NCBI GenBank assembly: GCA_021018995.1
Contig: CM037587.1
Coordinates: 65,801,604 to 65,865,603 of the forward strand
Origin: Chloranthus sessilifolius
Lineage: Eukaryota; Streptophyta; Magnoliopsida; Chloranthales; Chloranthaceae
Reading direction: 5' to 3'
DNA length: 64,000 nt
A program made the translations under genes and the position numbers. Of the stretch, positions 1-11,183 are shown one piece after another (positions within the stretch are counted from its first letter, which is position 1; the number at the start of each line of letters is the position of its first letter). The notes under the pieces were generated by a model. That model was not told where the DNA came from and ran no database searches. It worked only from the letters and a program-made list of their open reading frames with translations.

Positions 1-1199
1 CAGGTTCAAGTTCAAGGTCAGTTTGTGTGGAGGCATTAGTAAATGTAGTTGGAGGGATAATGGGAACAAGTTCAATGGGTGTAGGTGTGGTTACAACTAG
101 GGTTGAGGGTTAGGTTAAAAGGGACAATGTGGGTTGGATGGCTTGTAGGCTAGTATGGATTAAGGTATGGTTTTGGAGGTCAGGGCATGAAGGTTGGCCA
201 AAATGGATGATCGGGTTTAGGAGTTGGCCAACACTTGGGTTTGAAAGGAGAGTAATAGGTTGAAGATTTGGAATAGGAATTTAGGGGTGATAGGTGGAAT
301 TGGTTGAAATGGGGAAGTGGATGCATGAGTGAAGGTGGAGGGTTGTGGAGATGGAGGTGTAAGGGCAAATTGATGGGGTTGTGGTGAATCTAGAGGAGGG
401 GGAAAATGTGGAGGGTGAGGGGGGTCTGGGAGAGGGGTAAACTCATAGTTGATGTCCCCTATGATAGAGGACATCATGGCTGAGTATTCCTCTTCTGAAA
501 AAGTGATTTGGTCATGGGTAGGTGAAAATGGGAAGGATTAGCCTAAAGGCTCACAGGTAATAGCTTCAAAAGGTGTGGAGGTTTCAATGGGCTGAGAGGG
601 GATAGCTGAAGAGCTGTGAGGGATTTCAAGGGTGTGAGTCTCAGGGTAAGAGGCTTGGGCTGCTGAGGGTGGTGGGAGGTGAATGGTTGGGTCCGGGATA
701 GTTGTGGTTTTAGGAATTAGGGTGGATTGGGAGATATAGGTGGGTTAGGGCTCTTTGTGGACTTTGGTTAACCTTCTTTTCTTTTTGTAGGTGGTTAGCA
801 TAAGTGGGCATGTGGGAGGTAATGGTATGGCCTCATCAAATGTGGTATGGATGGATGGGCTTGGTGTGGCTGATGTGATGGGTGGGGGTACAGTTAAGGT
901 AGAAGTAGGTATGGTGACTGTGGTAGTTGGTAGAATGGACTGGGGTGAAGGTAATGGGACTCTGGGAGGTTGTGAGACTAGGGTTGAGGGAGTAGTGGCT
1001 GGTATGGAAGTTGAAGGGGTGGCTAAAGAGGTAATGGCTTCAGATGTGGAGGTGGTGCTGGCTGGAACACTCGAATTGGCTGCAAGAGAGGGCAGTAGAG
1101 CTTGCAGCCACAGAGACAGTAACAGCAGCAACATCAGCATCTGCTTCTTGAATTATAGGGGCTGCTGGAGCTAATAGATCTGCCTTCTTCTTCTTCTTC
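1..1199 (-). pseudogene. Ser/Thr/Pro-rich tail of auxiliary ORF, element 1
   Basis: On the minus strand this stretch codes, in interrupted frames, for low-complexity protein rich in Ser, Thr and Pro (minus ORF 745-1140, then 217-477). It lies directly downstream of the auxiliary domain at 1200-1790 and probably is the C-terminal tail of that ORF; the related ORF of element E has a similar Ser/Thr/Pro-rich tail at 44670-45173. The plus strand looks G-rich for the same reason. No catalytic motif, signal peptide or membrane segment is visible. A leucine run near 1140 is short and internal and is not taken as a signal peptide. The element continues beyond the left edge of the window. Confidence 0.45.
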
Positions 1200-1790
1200 T
1201 CAATTAGAGTGCGATCCCTTATTATTTCTTTCCACATTTTTTGGGAGCCAAGGGGACGGTCTTCTCATCCATTTGAACTTGGTACCCCCCAACTTCAGTA
1301 AGGCTGTAATGAGCCTGCAGTAGGGAAGTGAGTGGGGTTTCTTCTTGGTCTTCACCTTTTCATGAATATCTTTTATCCCTTCAAAGATCAACTTGGCAGC
1401 ATCCAAGTAGTGATTCATGTGGAATGAGTAGAGGGCATCCACAATGAGAGACCTCCTCTCCTGCTCATGGCCAGAGCAATATACATTCTTCCTCAACACC
1501 TCATCCATAAATCTGAGGTTTGTGTACAGATTCCTCTTCCTGATTGAGACTCCTGAGGCTGTGACCCCTCCAGTCAGCTCCTTGGCTATCTCTGGAATGG
1601 TAGCTGTTAAAGGGAGACTCAAGTCACACTCAGGGATATACTTGGCTGGTATCCTAAGTATTTATGCTATTACAGCTTGGTTGAAAAGCATTTCAAATTT
1701 GTCAATCAACACCAGCAATGTTGGATTCCCATCATCCCCAATCTTTATTCTGATATTTTGATAAAATAGCTGCACTAGTCTAGGGAAGAC
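1200..1790 (-). pseudogene. Auxiliary 'putative plant transposon protein' domain, element 1
   Basis: The frame opens near 1790 with PRLVQLFYQN and continues through a MDEVLRKN segment to GHEQERRSL and CRLITALL near 1330. The same blocks occur at 62040-62831 (YPRLVRLFYKN), 11184-12260 (HEQERRDTLLQ, NPRLISRLLEGHE) and 57241-58497 (YPHLVHLFYQN, YPRLITHLLEGHH). I place it in the plant family known as putative plant transposon protein (Pfam Transposase_32, from memory); its function is not established. One in-frame TAA lies near 1660. It follows RNase H of element 1 with only about 30 codons between and no integrase, so the integrase and the N-terminal part of this domain appear deleted. Domain identity across the four copies is well supported; biochemical role is unknown. 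Confidence 0.7.
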
Positions 1791-1864
1791 TAGCTACAAT
1801 GGGGGCCTCAACAAGGGCAATAGAGTTGCCTTGATCAGGTACGCAATGGAGGCTGATGTCTCTG

Positions 1865-3347
1865 GCAGCTGCACATTCTTCCAAAATAATTCTAAAAAGG
1901 TGGTCAACAACCACATTCTCAACTCCCTTTTTATCCTTGATCTCAAGATCAAACTCCTATAACAGGAGGATCCATCTGATCAACCTTGGCTTGACATCCT
2001 TCTTAGCCAATAGGAATTTCAGGGCTAAGTGATAAGTGGAAACAACAATTTTAGACCCAAGTAAGTAGGGTCTAAACTTGTCTACAACAAACACAATAGC
2101 TAGCTGCTCCTTCTTAGTAGTGGCGTAGTTGAGCTGAGCTTCAACTAGTAATTTGTTGGCATAATAGATCACTGCAGGCAACTTGTCTTTCCTCTGTTGT
2201 AAGACAGCACCTATGGCCAAGTCTGATGCATCACACATCAGTTCAAAGGAGAGTGAGTAATTTGGGGCTTGGATAATAGGAGCAGTGGTAAGGCACTTTT
2301 TCAAGACCTCAAAGGCCTCAAGGCACTCTTCAGAGAAGTCAAATGGCACATCCTGACAGAGTAGGTGGCACAATGGCTTTGAAATTTTGCTGAAGTTCTT
2401 AATGAACCTCCTGTAGAATCTAGCATATCTTAAGAATGATCTGATTTGTTTGACAGTCCTGGGTAGGGGCAGGTGTGAAATCTGATCCACTTTAGCCTTG
2501 TCAACCTCTATACCTTTGTGGGAGATCACATGGCCCAACACAATTCCTTGTGTTACCATAAAGTGGCTCTTTTCCTAGTTCAAGACCAAATTGGTCTCCT
2601 CACATCTTCGTAAAACCAAGTTAAGGTGACTCAAGCACTGACTAAAGCTATCCCCATAAACTGAGAAATCATCTATGAAGATTTCCAAAACTTGTCAATC
2701 ATATCAGAAAAAATTGCATACATGCACCTCTGAAATGTGGCTGGGTCATTGCACAGTCCAAAAGACATCCTTCTATAAGCAAAGGTGCCAAAAGGACATG
2801 TGAAAGTAGTTTTTTCTTGATCTTGAGGATACACAGGGATTTGGTTATACCCTGAGTATCCATTAAGAAAGTAGTAAAATGCCTTCCCAGCTAGCTTATC
2901 TAGAATTTGGTCAATGAAAGGGAGGGAGAAGTGGTCTTTCCTGGTTTTGGAGTTGAGTTTTCTATAATTAATGCAAACTCTCTAGCCAGTGGTCTCCCTG
3001 GTTGGCATCAACTCCCTAGAATCAGTAGTGATAACTGTTATGCCTGGCTTTTTAGGAACCACCTAGATAGGTGATACCCATTCAGAATCTGAAATGGGAT
3101 AAATTACCCCTGCATCCAACAGTTTCACTACCTCTTTCAAGACCACCTCCTGTATGTGAGGATTAAGCTTCCTCTGCATCTCCCTAGAGGGTTTTGCACC
3201 CTCATCCGGGTGAATTCTGTGCATGCAAACTGAGGCGTCAATGCCTCCAAGATCAGCTATTGTCCACCCCATTGCTTTCTTGTGCTTCTTAAGAATACTC
3301 AATAATTCCTCCTCCTGCTCACTAGTGAGAGAGGAGGAGATAATCAC
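1865..3347 (-). pseudogene. pol: Athila-like reverse transcriptase-RNase H, element 1
   Basis: Ty3/gypsy reverse transcriptase followed by RNase H, which would copy element RNA into cDNA inside gag particles. The N-terminal block has KLNPHIQEVV and GVIYPISDSEWVSPI, an Athila hallmark, followed by CINYRKLNSKTRKDHF and TTFTCPFGTFAYRRM. The palm then loses frame where the FIDD box should be (near 2690). It recovers at 2559 with GIVLGHVISHKGIEVDKAK and runs through RNase H ([29 protein letters not shown]) to LEECAAAR near 1865. Several stops and frameshifts make it non-functional. Integrase does not follow; an auxiliary domain does. A second family member at 15865-17313 has the same architecture. 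Confidence 0.9.
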
Positions 3348-3485
3348 TGGAAGCTTGCTGTCTTACCCCAAGAAGGCATATTTTAATGTGGCTGGAAGCT
3401 GTTTCAGCTCTAGCTCAGGGGGACTTTCGATGGAACGCAACAAATGTGCCTTAGTGGTTTGAGGAAGGGGCAGCAATATAGGTTT

Positions 3486-4178
3486 TCAGCTAGAATGCTG
3501 CACTAGACCCACAAAAGACTCTATTTTTGTGATGTCTTCTGTCATGAGAACTTGGGCCTCCTTCTCAACCATACACCAAATATTTTCTAGGTCATCAACA
3601 ACATTATCCCAATCCAGCAGATTAGATAATTTCTCTTTCACAAGGCCATCTAGTACATCTATTGCATAGCAATCCTCAATGTCCATCTGAGGTTCCCTTG
3701 TAGCATTGAACACATTCAATTGGGCCTTCATGTTCCCAAAGGTCACCTCCATCACCCCTAACCTGCATTGTATGTAAGCATTTGTAGTGGCCAAGAATGG
3801 CCTTCCAAGGATGACAGGAATTGGAGCTTTCCTTTTGTAAGGGTCCAAGTCCAAAATAAGGAAATCAGTAGGACAGTAGAACTTGTCCACCCCCACCAAA
3901 ACATCCTCCACCACACCAACAGGTCTCCTCTCAGACCTATCAGCCAATTGGAGCACAACTGATGTGGATTTCAGCTCCCTCAACCCTAGCTCCTCATACA
4001 CAGAATATGGGAGCAAGTTCACACTGGCCCCTAAGTCCAAGAGGGCTTTACCAATAGTGTGGTTTCTAATTATGCAGGGGATAGTAGGTACCTCTGGGTC
4101 TTGTAATTTCTCAGGTGTGGCAATGGATAGAACTGACTCAACATGCTCAACAGTAAAAACCTTTTTGAACAACTGCAC
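3486..4178 (-). pseudogene. Athila-like aspartic protease region, element 1
   Basis: A 230-residue open frame between gag and RT. ALLDLGASVNLLPYSVYEEL is the retropepsin active-site region in the DLGAS form usual for Athila elements, and ILGRPFLATTNAYI is the second conserved protease block. The C-terminal part (MDIEDCYAIDVLDGLV) is the acidic linker found before RT in this lineage. The protease would process the gag-pol polyprotein. The frame is intact here, unlike RT, but gag upstream and RT downstream are broken. The element 2 copy at 17329-18141 is more damaged. The initiating Met is internal to a polyprotein and is not a biological start. Confidence 0.88.
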
Positions 4179-4229
4179 CCTTGCCTATCTTTTCTGTGTG
4201 CAGAGGTGCTTCAAGAATTTAGCATAGAT

Positions 4230-5682
4230 AGGGACCTATTTTATGGCATCAAGCAAGGGCAAATTGATCTTGATCTGCTTGAAGGTCTCCATCATTTCCT
4301 CCATCTGAGCATTCCCCTTATCAAAAGGAGATGGGCCAACTAATGCATAAGGAAATGGCAGCTGTGGGACTGCTGGTGCCACAGCTATATGCCTAACCAC
4401 ATCATGGTCAAATTATTTTTATTTTTTTCTTTTTTCTTTCTTTATTATTTGTTGTTGGGGCTCAACATCAGCCCCATTATTTTGCCCTTGCTGATCCACA
4501 GCAGGGGATGACTTCTTTAGTTCTTCACCACTCACATTCTTTTTATTTTCACTCTCTATGACCTCCTCAGTTGCCCTGCCCACTAAATTATCAACCACTC
4601 TGGCACTCCTCAGGGTAGTGATTGCATTAGCCTCCTCATGGATAGAGGATGCTTCTCCAATCATGTACTGTCCTTTAAGGTTGGCCAAGGGCTGACTAGG
4701 CAACCTGCCCTCCTCTCTTTTGTTCAAAGCATTAAAGAATTGACCCAGCTGGTCCTCTATTTTTTGCCAATGAGAGTTCACAGTTTGGACTAAGTTCCCC
4801 AAATTCTGCATAGATGCCAACATTTGCTCTTCAAAGGAAGAGGATCTGGGCTACTGTGGGGGCAACACCAACTGATTGGGCTGTGGTGTAGGCAACTGAA
4901 AATTCTGTCTTGGTGGGCATCCATGGTTAAATTGGTGCTGAGGTCTGTATGGAGCTGCCAACTGCTACTGGAGTTGACTCAAATTTGGGTGGTTTCTCCA
5001 TGTGTACCCAGCAGGTTGCTACCCATATGCTTGGGCAGCATTGGCATAGTCCATAACTAAATAAGGGAATTAGTTGGCTGATGAAAAATCTTAGAGTAAA
5101 TGTGTGAGAGATTGGCATATCAGACATGCCTCCTCCACCTGTGCAACCATCCTAGGCTGCATCACATTCATCAATTTGTCAAACTTTAAGCTCAGATTAT
5201 CCACCTTCCTTTCCAACTCACTTTGCACCTTAACTTTATACATTCCACCCTAGGGGTGGTCTCTTTCACCAATTTAGCAGGGGTCTGGCTGTCATTGCGA
5301 GACAGTGGCTCCTACTGCATGGAATTTTTTCCTATGATGTCAAATAGCTCCCAAGCCTCATTAGCTATCTTGTGGAGGTAACTACCATCACATAAGACAT
5401 CCACCGTATCCCTACTCTTGGGATTAATTCCCTGGTCAAAGACTTGCACCAGTTGCCACTGTGGAATTTGATGGTGGGGACATTGTTTTAACATCTCTTG
5501 AAATCTCTCCCATGCCTCATAAAAATCCTCAGTTGAGGACTGAGTAAATGATAAAATGTTTGTCCTCATCTGGCTGGTTTTATTCACGGAAAAGAATTTA
5601 GCCAAAAATTGGCTTTGGAGGTCACTCCATGTCTGAATGCTATTGGCTGGGAGCTTAGAGAGCCAGGTGCTGGCTTTGTCCT
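4230..5682 (-). pseudogene. gag: Athila-like gag, C-terminal part, element 1
   Basis: Minus-strand retrotransposon gag. The capsid part starts at the MITE junction and includes KDKASTWLSKLP, LAKFFSVNKTSQMR and EAWERFQEMLKQCPHH (5312-5682), typical of the plant retrotrans_gag domain. After stops and shifts comes a CxxC...H remnant near 5130, then NHP near 5000, and KIEDQLGQFFNALNKREEG with ITTLRSARVVDN (4419-4823), which is the conserved gag C-terminus of Athila elements. The upstream half of the same gag lies at 7563-7903 on the other side of a transposon. With a single copy of the TTA target site the two halves read through in one frame, so the insertion postdates an intact frame at this point. 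Confidence 0.85.
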
Positions 5683-5685
5683 TTA

Positions 5686-7559
5686 GGCCTTGTTTGATAA
5701 CATGGAAATGTAATTTCATTGTGAAAATGAAATTTAGTTTCCAATTGTTATTGTTTGATAGCTATTTAAGGAGTTGGAAATGAAATTAAGTTGCCTCGCA
5801 TGGAAATTGAATTTTCATACACCAAATTATTTTAGGAGGAAATCATTTCAACCTTTTAACTAGCTGAAATTGAGTTTCCTACTAACAAAATAATAATTTT
5901 TTGTTATTGCAAATCTAAAGTTACTTGTAAAAAATCTAAAAATAAAAAAAATTATTTTTTAACTATTAAAAAGTAACTTCAAATCTATGACCATCATACC
6001 AGCACGATCATTATGACCACCACATTATCTACATCATACTCTTTTCAGCTAATATTTGACTTTGGTCAAAGTTTGAATTTTAATCAAACTTTAATTGGAT
6101 TTATAAGCTATATAAAATTTTGACTTTTGATCAAACTTTGACTACTGAAACATGATAATAAGTTGCTAGTTAGAAATATATTATCAAATTTTTAGGAGTC
6201 AAAGGTTGACTTTAAGGTCAAACTTTGACTTTTAATTAAAATTTTACTTTTTTATTAAACTTTGACTCCAATAATTTGATGGCCAAAAAAGGATACTGCT
6301 ACGTTAATGTATAATTTGATATTAAATTCTCACCTGTATTAGTAAATAGTTTGACCTTTAGTCAAAATTTGACTTTTGGTCAAACTTTGACTTTTACACA
6401 ATTTATTTTAAGTCAAACTCGAAACCTGCTTATAATTATTTGTATTTTGGTAATGTAAATTTTTATCTATCAAAGTTTAATATTTGGTCAAACTTTGACT
6501 TTTAAACACAATTTGATTTTTTTGAACTTTTGTATTCCTAATGAGATTATTATTTTTTTAATTTATTACTTTGTAGTACATTACCAAATTTTATTTTACT
6601 TTTTTTTACATTTGGTCAAAGTTTGACTTTTAAAAAAATTGATATTTAGTCAAAATTTTTACTAGTGTAACCTAACGATGGATACAAATATTATTATATT
6701 AATTTATAGGTTCGCAGTAGATTATCGAATTTTTTATTGGTCAAAAAGTTAAAAATTTTGGTCAAAGTTTAACATTTTTAAAAATTTGAATTTCCTTTGA
6801 AGTTTAAAAATTGAATTTTGTTTCAGCATGTAACCTTATAGTACATTCTAGCATTTACCATATAACTTTGTACTTTAGTCTTAAAATCTTTTATTAAAAA
6901 AAGTTTTACATTTGGTCAAAGTTTGACTTTTATTAAAAGTGGATATTTGATCAAATTTTGACTAGTGTAACCTAACGATGTATATGAATACTATTATATT
7001 AATTTGTAGTTGGACTTTTGTAACTTGTTGGTACATTGCCAAATTTTCTCTTGGTCAAAGTTAAAATTTTAGTCAATGTTTGACTTTTATAAAAATTTAA
7101 TTTCATTTCATTGTATAAACTTACATTAGCTACTAGTATTTACAACTTTGTTATTTAACTTTACATATTTTTTTTATCAAAATTTTAAGTTTGGTTAAAG
7201 TTTGACCTTTTATTTGAATTTGACCTTTCAAATTCTGATTTATGTAACTTAGTAATAAATAGTGATTAATATGGTATTAATTTATAACGTAATAGAATAT
7301 CATTAAAAAAATTATTTGTTAATATTTGACTTTAATTATGATTTTAATAATAAATTATCAAAACTTAAAAACTCATTTTCAAATTCATTTTTAAAGATAC
7401 TAATTAAACAAGAGAAATCAATTTCCAATGAAATTCATTTCTCAAACACACTAATCAAACAGTGGAAAATCTATTTCTAGAGGAAATCATTTCCCAAGAA
7501 ATCATCTAAGAAATTGATTTCATTTCCTCTTTAGAGTTTCATTGCTATCAAACAGGGCC
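5686..7559. mobile_element. Non-autonomous PIF/Harbinger-type element (MITE-like) with TTA duplication
   Basis: 1874 bp of AT-rich DNA inside gag of element 1. The left end is GGCCTTGTTTGATAACATGG and the reverse complement of the right end is GGCCCTGTTTGATAGCAATG, a good terminal inverted repeat. TTA is duplicated at 5683-5685 and 7560-7562. GGC-type ends with a 3-bp TTA/TAA duplication are the signature of PIF/Harbinger (Tourist-like) elements. No transposase frame is visible, so it depended on an autonomous partner. The interior is made of repeats of GTCAAAGTTTGAC and its relatives. It is longer than most MITEs. Confidence 0.9.
6600..7095. repeat. Internal direct duplication and GTCAAAGTTTGAC repeats in the Harbinger-type element
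   Basis: The block at about 6604-6720 recurs at about 6901-7015, including ACTAGTGTAACCTAACGATG and the AT-rich segment after it, roughly 300 bp apart. Throughout 6050-7220 the near-palindrome GTCAAA-NN-TTGAC appears about a dozen times in both orientations. Confidence 0.75.
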
Positions 7560-7562
7560 TTA

Positions 7563-7903
7563 GGGAAAAAGGAAAAAGTCCCAATTTAGTGGCTTCAGGT
7601 CCCAGGCCAGCAATATTGAAAGTGGTGCAAAGTGTCAAAAATTGGTTAATATGCTTGTAAGGATCTTCCATATGAGCCCATGGAAAGATGGCAGCATGTT
7701 AATGGTGAAGGACTTGATTTCATAGTTTCCCTCAACTGAAGGGAATTGTATGCAAAAGGGAGATGTGTAATCCCCAGGTGCACTGTATCCTTCAGGGTTC
7801 TTTGCCTCTCAACCATGACAGCTGGCTTAGTTTCAATAGTAGGGCCTTTTGTGGTGTTTCTTGGTCTAAGGACCCTTTCAACCTCAGAATTTGGAGGTTC
7901 CAA
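7563..7903 (-). pseudogene. gag: Athila-like gag, N-terminal part, element 1
   Basis: Upstream half of the gag whose second half is at 4230-5682. The minus-strand frame from 7903 begins MEPPNSEVERVLRPRNT, a basic N-terminus like that of Athila gag proteins. It shifts frame near 7735, after which NYEIKSFTINMLPSFHG and DPYKHINQFLTLCTTFNIAG appear; these correspond to the conserved gag segment that precedes the capsid core. A frame break and the Harbinger insertion at 7560 make it non-coding today. The product would be the structural protein of the retrotransposon particle. Leader sequence with no further frame follows up to the primer binding site. Confidence 0.75.
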
Positions 7904-8250
7904 CTCAGGGTTAAGGGACCTTCTTCAAAGCATACACACATAAATTCAGCAGCTAAGGAAAATGCTCACAGCACACAAAATTTCAAACCAAATTAACAAC
8001 TAAAAAGATTTTACAACTAAACTAGTGACAGGGAATTTAACATTAAGGGGCCGAGTTTTAGGGTAAAAGAAGTGCAAACAGAGCTAGCTAAACTCCAGCT
8101 ACAGCTCTAGCTTTTCCCTACTGTTGTTGTCCAATTTTGCAAAATTCCACAAAAAAAATCAATAGTACTTTTTATTCTCTTTAAGGCACAACTACAAAGA
8201 ATTTCTAGACTAAAATATAATAAAACTCAGGTCTACTACAAAGATCAATA
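7904..8250 (-). other. Untranslated leader of element 1
   Basis: Between gag and the primer binding site. I see no conserved coding frame. This is the usual position of the 5' leader of an Athila-like element. Confidence 0.6.
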
Positions 8251-8268
8251 TCCCCGGCAGTGGCGCCA
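8251..8268 (-). other. Primer binding site of element 1 (tRNA-Asp type)
   Basis: The minus strand reads TGGCGCCACTGCCGGGGA, matching the tRNA-Asp type PBS of Athila elements (usual form TGGCGCCGTTGCCGGGGA) except in two central bases. It starts 9 bases inside the LTR A end, which fixes LTR A as the 5' LTR and the element as minus-strand. Confidence 0.88.
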
Positions 8269-8277
8269 AAAACTTTT

Positions 8278-10823
8278 TGGTTTACTACCTAGGTGCTTGC
8301 TGAAGTTATTAAAGTGATGAGATGGCAAAAATCAGAAGACAAAGGTGGAGTAAAATGGCTATGAAATCACCAACCTAGAGTACACACAGCCTGCAAGATA
8401 CAGGGCTATTGTAGTAAGTTTTAAGTAAGTAAGAGCTTGTCCCACAGAGAAATTGATCTAGAATCCAAAATGGGCTATAATAGTAGGCCTCTAGATCTGG
8501 CTACAAATCTGGCAATCCTAAAGAAAGGGAGTTGGGTGTCACAACTACACTAAATTTCCTACTAAAAAGAAAAGAAATAAAGTGCAGTCCTATCCTAAGA
8601 AAGGGTTATGAAGAAAGTGATCGTGGTGTGTTAAAATAATGATAAAATGGTAGGAAGTTAAACTACTAGGCCAAATTCATATCAGTTTTGTAACTCAGAT
8701 CTAGATCTGCTTCTGTAGGAATCTTTATTGATGTACTATCAAAAACCTCAGCAAGGAAGAAGAATCCAACTCACTCTTGTTATTTAGCCTAGTCCCTTAA
8801 GGCTATAACCTATCCACTTTAATGGTCACAGACTATTCAACAGGGAGGATTAAAGCACAAGAAGAAAATCAGGAAACCAATCTGATCAAATAGAGTAGAT
8901 TGATCTTAAGGCTATAACCTCTCCACTCAAATGGTCACAGATTATCCAATAGATGTCCTCCACCCAACTGGTCAAATCAGAATATTAAAACTATTGCAGA
9001 CACTATGTTTGCAAGGCTATAAGATCCTCATATTTGTTACAGATCTGGCAGGCATTCATAGGAATTCTAACTCATAAGAGACTTAAATGCAGCTGATCAT
9101 TGCTACTAAAGGCCTGTAATGACTCAACCCTCAAGTCTGTAATCACTACAGACAAAGTCAGATCTAACATCTGATATTGGTCAAGTAACACAGAGGGGAG
9201 CCAGTTCCTGCAACAACCTCTCACCAGGCTACAAGCTCAAGTGCAGAGGAGAAGAATCCTTCTTAGATTTGGACTTGAAATCACCCTAGGGCTATAGTCT
9301 ATCCACTTGAATGGTCACAGGCTATCGATAGAGGGTATCCTCGCCACAGAGGTCTGAGAAGAAACATGTGAACTGTTGCTGCCACCATGGTCCCAGGGCT
9401 ACAAGCTCAAGCTTCCATAGGCCTTTCAATCAGCCCAAATCCTAAATGCATGCTATAGCCTGAACAAAACTATGGGAAAATAGAAAAATAACAAATTGAA
9501 TGAACATTTAAAGTGTAAATTCCATTGATCAACATTACCTATAATGCAATTTCTCAAGGCAGTAGCCTTGTGCACAACTGCTCAACCAAAGATCCCAAAG
9601 ATTACATGACCCATTACAAAACTAAATAAAACTACACCTAACTACTTATAAAAGATTTATCCAGCAAGTGCTAGGCTAAGAGAGAAGAAAAATGGGAAAA
9701 AAAATGATAAAACCCTAACCTTAGCCTGCTCGAGCTCACAACCTACATAGGCTGAAGGAGAGATCCTATTCTAAGTTACAAGTGTAACTTATATACTCAG
9801 TCCCTAATGCCTTGGCTTAGAGAAGAGTAAAACCTAATTTTTCTAGCAGATGTGGCACTTTTACAACCCTTAGATGCCTTGGGATGTGTGCCCTAGACCT
9901 GGGAAAATACCCAAAAGGTCCTTGGAGTTAAGATTGAGAATCGGATAGCCCGAGCTTCGCGGGGCTGGCTTTGGCTCATTAATTCACTCGCGCAGTAGCT
10001 GCATGCCTCACAAGGTAGGAATTTGGCTTGGGAGGTTGTTCACTCGCACAGGTGGACTTCGCATTATCACGTGGCTGCTTTGGCTTTGAAGGCACTCGCA
10101 TAGTAGGGCTTCATAATTTCCTCTCGCGAGGTACTCGCGTAGGTGCCTTTACATCTCGCTCGGTACATGGTTAAACTTCTAGGTGCGCGAGAGTTGCGCG
10201 AGATAGTTTCTGGGCATATCTCTCTTCCAGAGCCACGCAAGAACTTCACGAGGTTGTGCTCGCTGATGCTTTAAAGCTTGATCCTCACAAGAGTTTTGCG
10301 AGTTCTTTAAGTGTTTATTACAACTAAAGTGTGTGACTGCTGCATGAGGGACTGCTTTGTGGTAATCCCTTCACTGAGCTGGATGACTTCTTCGTGAGCT
10401 CTAGTGTGCTGCATGTGACATCCACACTAGAAGACTTTGCTAGTGAATTTGAACAATGCGAGGCAACACCTCAACTGTGCAAGATATGTCAATTGTTCCT
10501 CTGCTGCTATGCACATGCTTCTGTTGCAGCTTCCTCCACTCTCATCTATACTACTTTAATCTGTTAGACTTCCTTGGTCCATCATGACATACAAAATAGT
10601 CACCGTGGTGTGTACCACCATGGTGTTCCATCAATCTCTGGCTCAGCTGTTATCCTTGGCTTGAATTCTCTTTCTTCTTGGCACCAAAGGCATGAACTTT
10701 GTGTTAAGCTGCACAAGTTATTACTAGTCTGCAAAACAAGTTAAACAAGAGTTATTAGTCAGCTTCAAGGTCCAGTAAAGGCTAGGTTAAGAGGTAAAAA
10801 GTGGTACTTTTCAGTGAATAACA
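8278..10823 (-). mobile_element. LTR A: 5' LTR of Athila-like element 1
   Basis: 2546 bp. In element orientation it begins TGTTATTCACTGAAAAGTACC at 10823 and ends ...GTAAACCA at 8278 next to the PBS. It aligns over its length with LTR B (12318-15043, same strand) and LTR C (48528-50998, opposite strand). A TATATA promoter-like motif lies at 9790-9795. Inside, a block of about 40 bp beginning GGCTATAACCTATCCACTT and ending in a GGTCACAG...ATCC segment is repeated several times (near 8805, 8910, 9290). The distal half (10040-10320) is dense in CTCGCGAG-like palindromes. The 5 bases outside are TGACT; the matching duplication would lie beyond the left edge of the window. Confidence 0.88.
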
Positions 10824-11183
10824 TGACTCTAGACCTAGCCTGAGCGAGAATTTCGGCCATGCCTTCTTAAAGAGACCTCGCTCGAACGAGTTTCACCTCT
10901 AGCTCTAGCGACTGATGCCTTATATAAAAGTGGCAGAAACCCCAAAGGTCTATTTTGTCGTGATTCCACCCATTCAATCCCCATTTGCTTTCCCTCTCCC
11001 ATGAGATAAAACCTCAATTGCTCCTCAAACACCTGATTTCACTTCTAGTTCCCACGAGATTTGTTGGATTTGACTCCTAGGTTGCAGCCATGTTCATCTA
11101 CGACCATGAGATTTCACGAATCTTCATCCCAAGTCAAGGTAACTTCCAAAAATCTAGTTATATTTCAGATTTTCTCATGTGTT
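10824..11183 (+). promoter_or_regulatory. Putative promoter and 5' leader of plus-strand auxiliary gene
   Basis: TATATAAA at 10921-10928 stands about 255 bp before the ATG at 11184. Just upstream is CTCGCTCGAACGAG (10878-10891), an inverted repeat resembling the CTCGCGAG-type motifs of LTRs A, B and C. A TTTTCTCATG segment precedes the ATG. Promoter function is inferred from spacing only. Confidence 0.4.

Noticed and set aside
1..1790. Athila envelope-like ORF
   Set aside because: Position fits, but no signal peptide or membrane segment; blocks match the plant transposon-protein domain instead.
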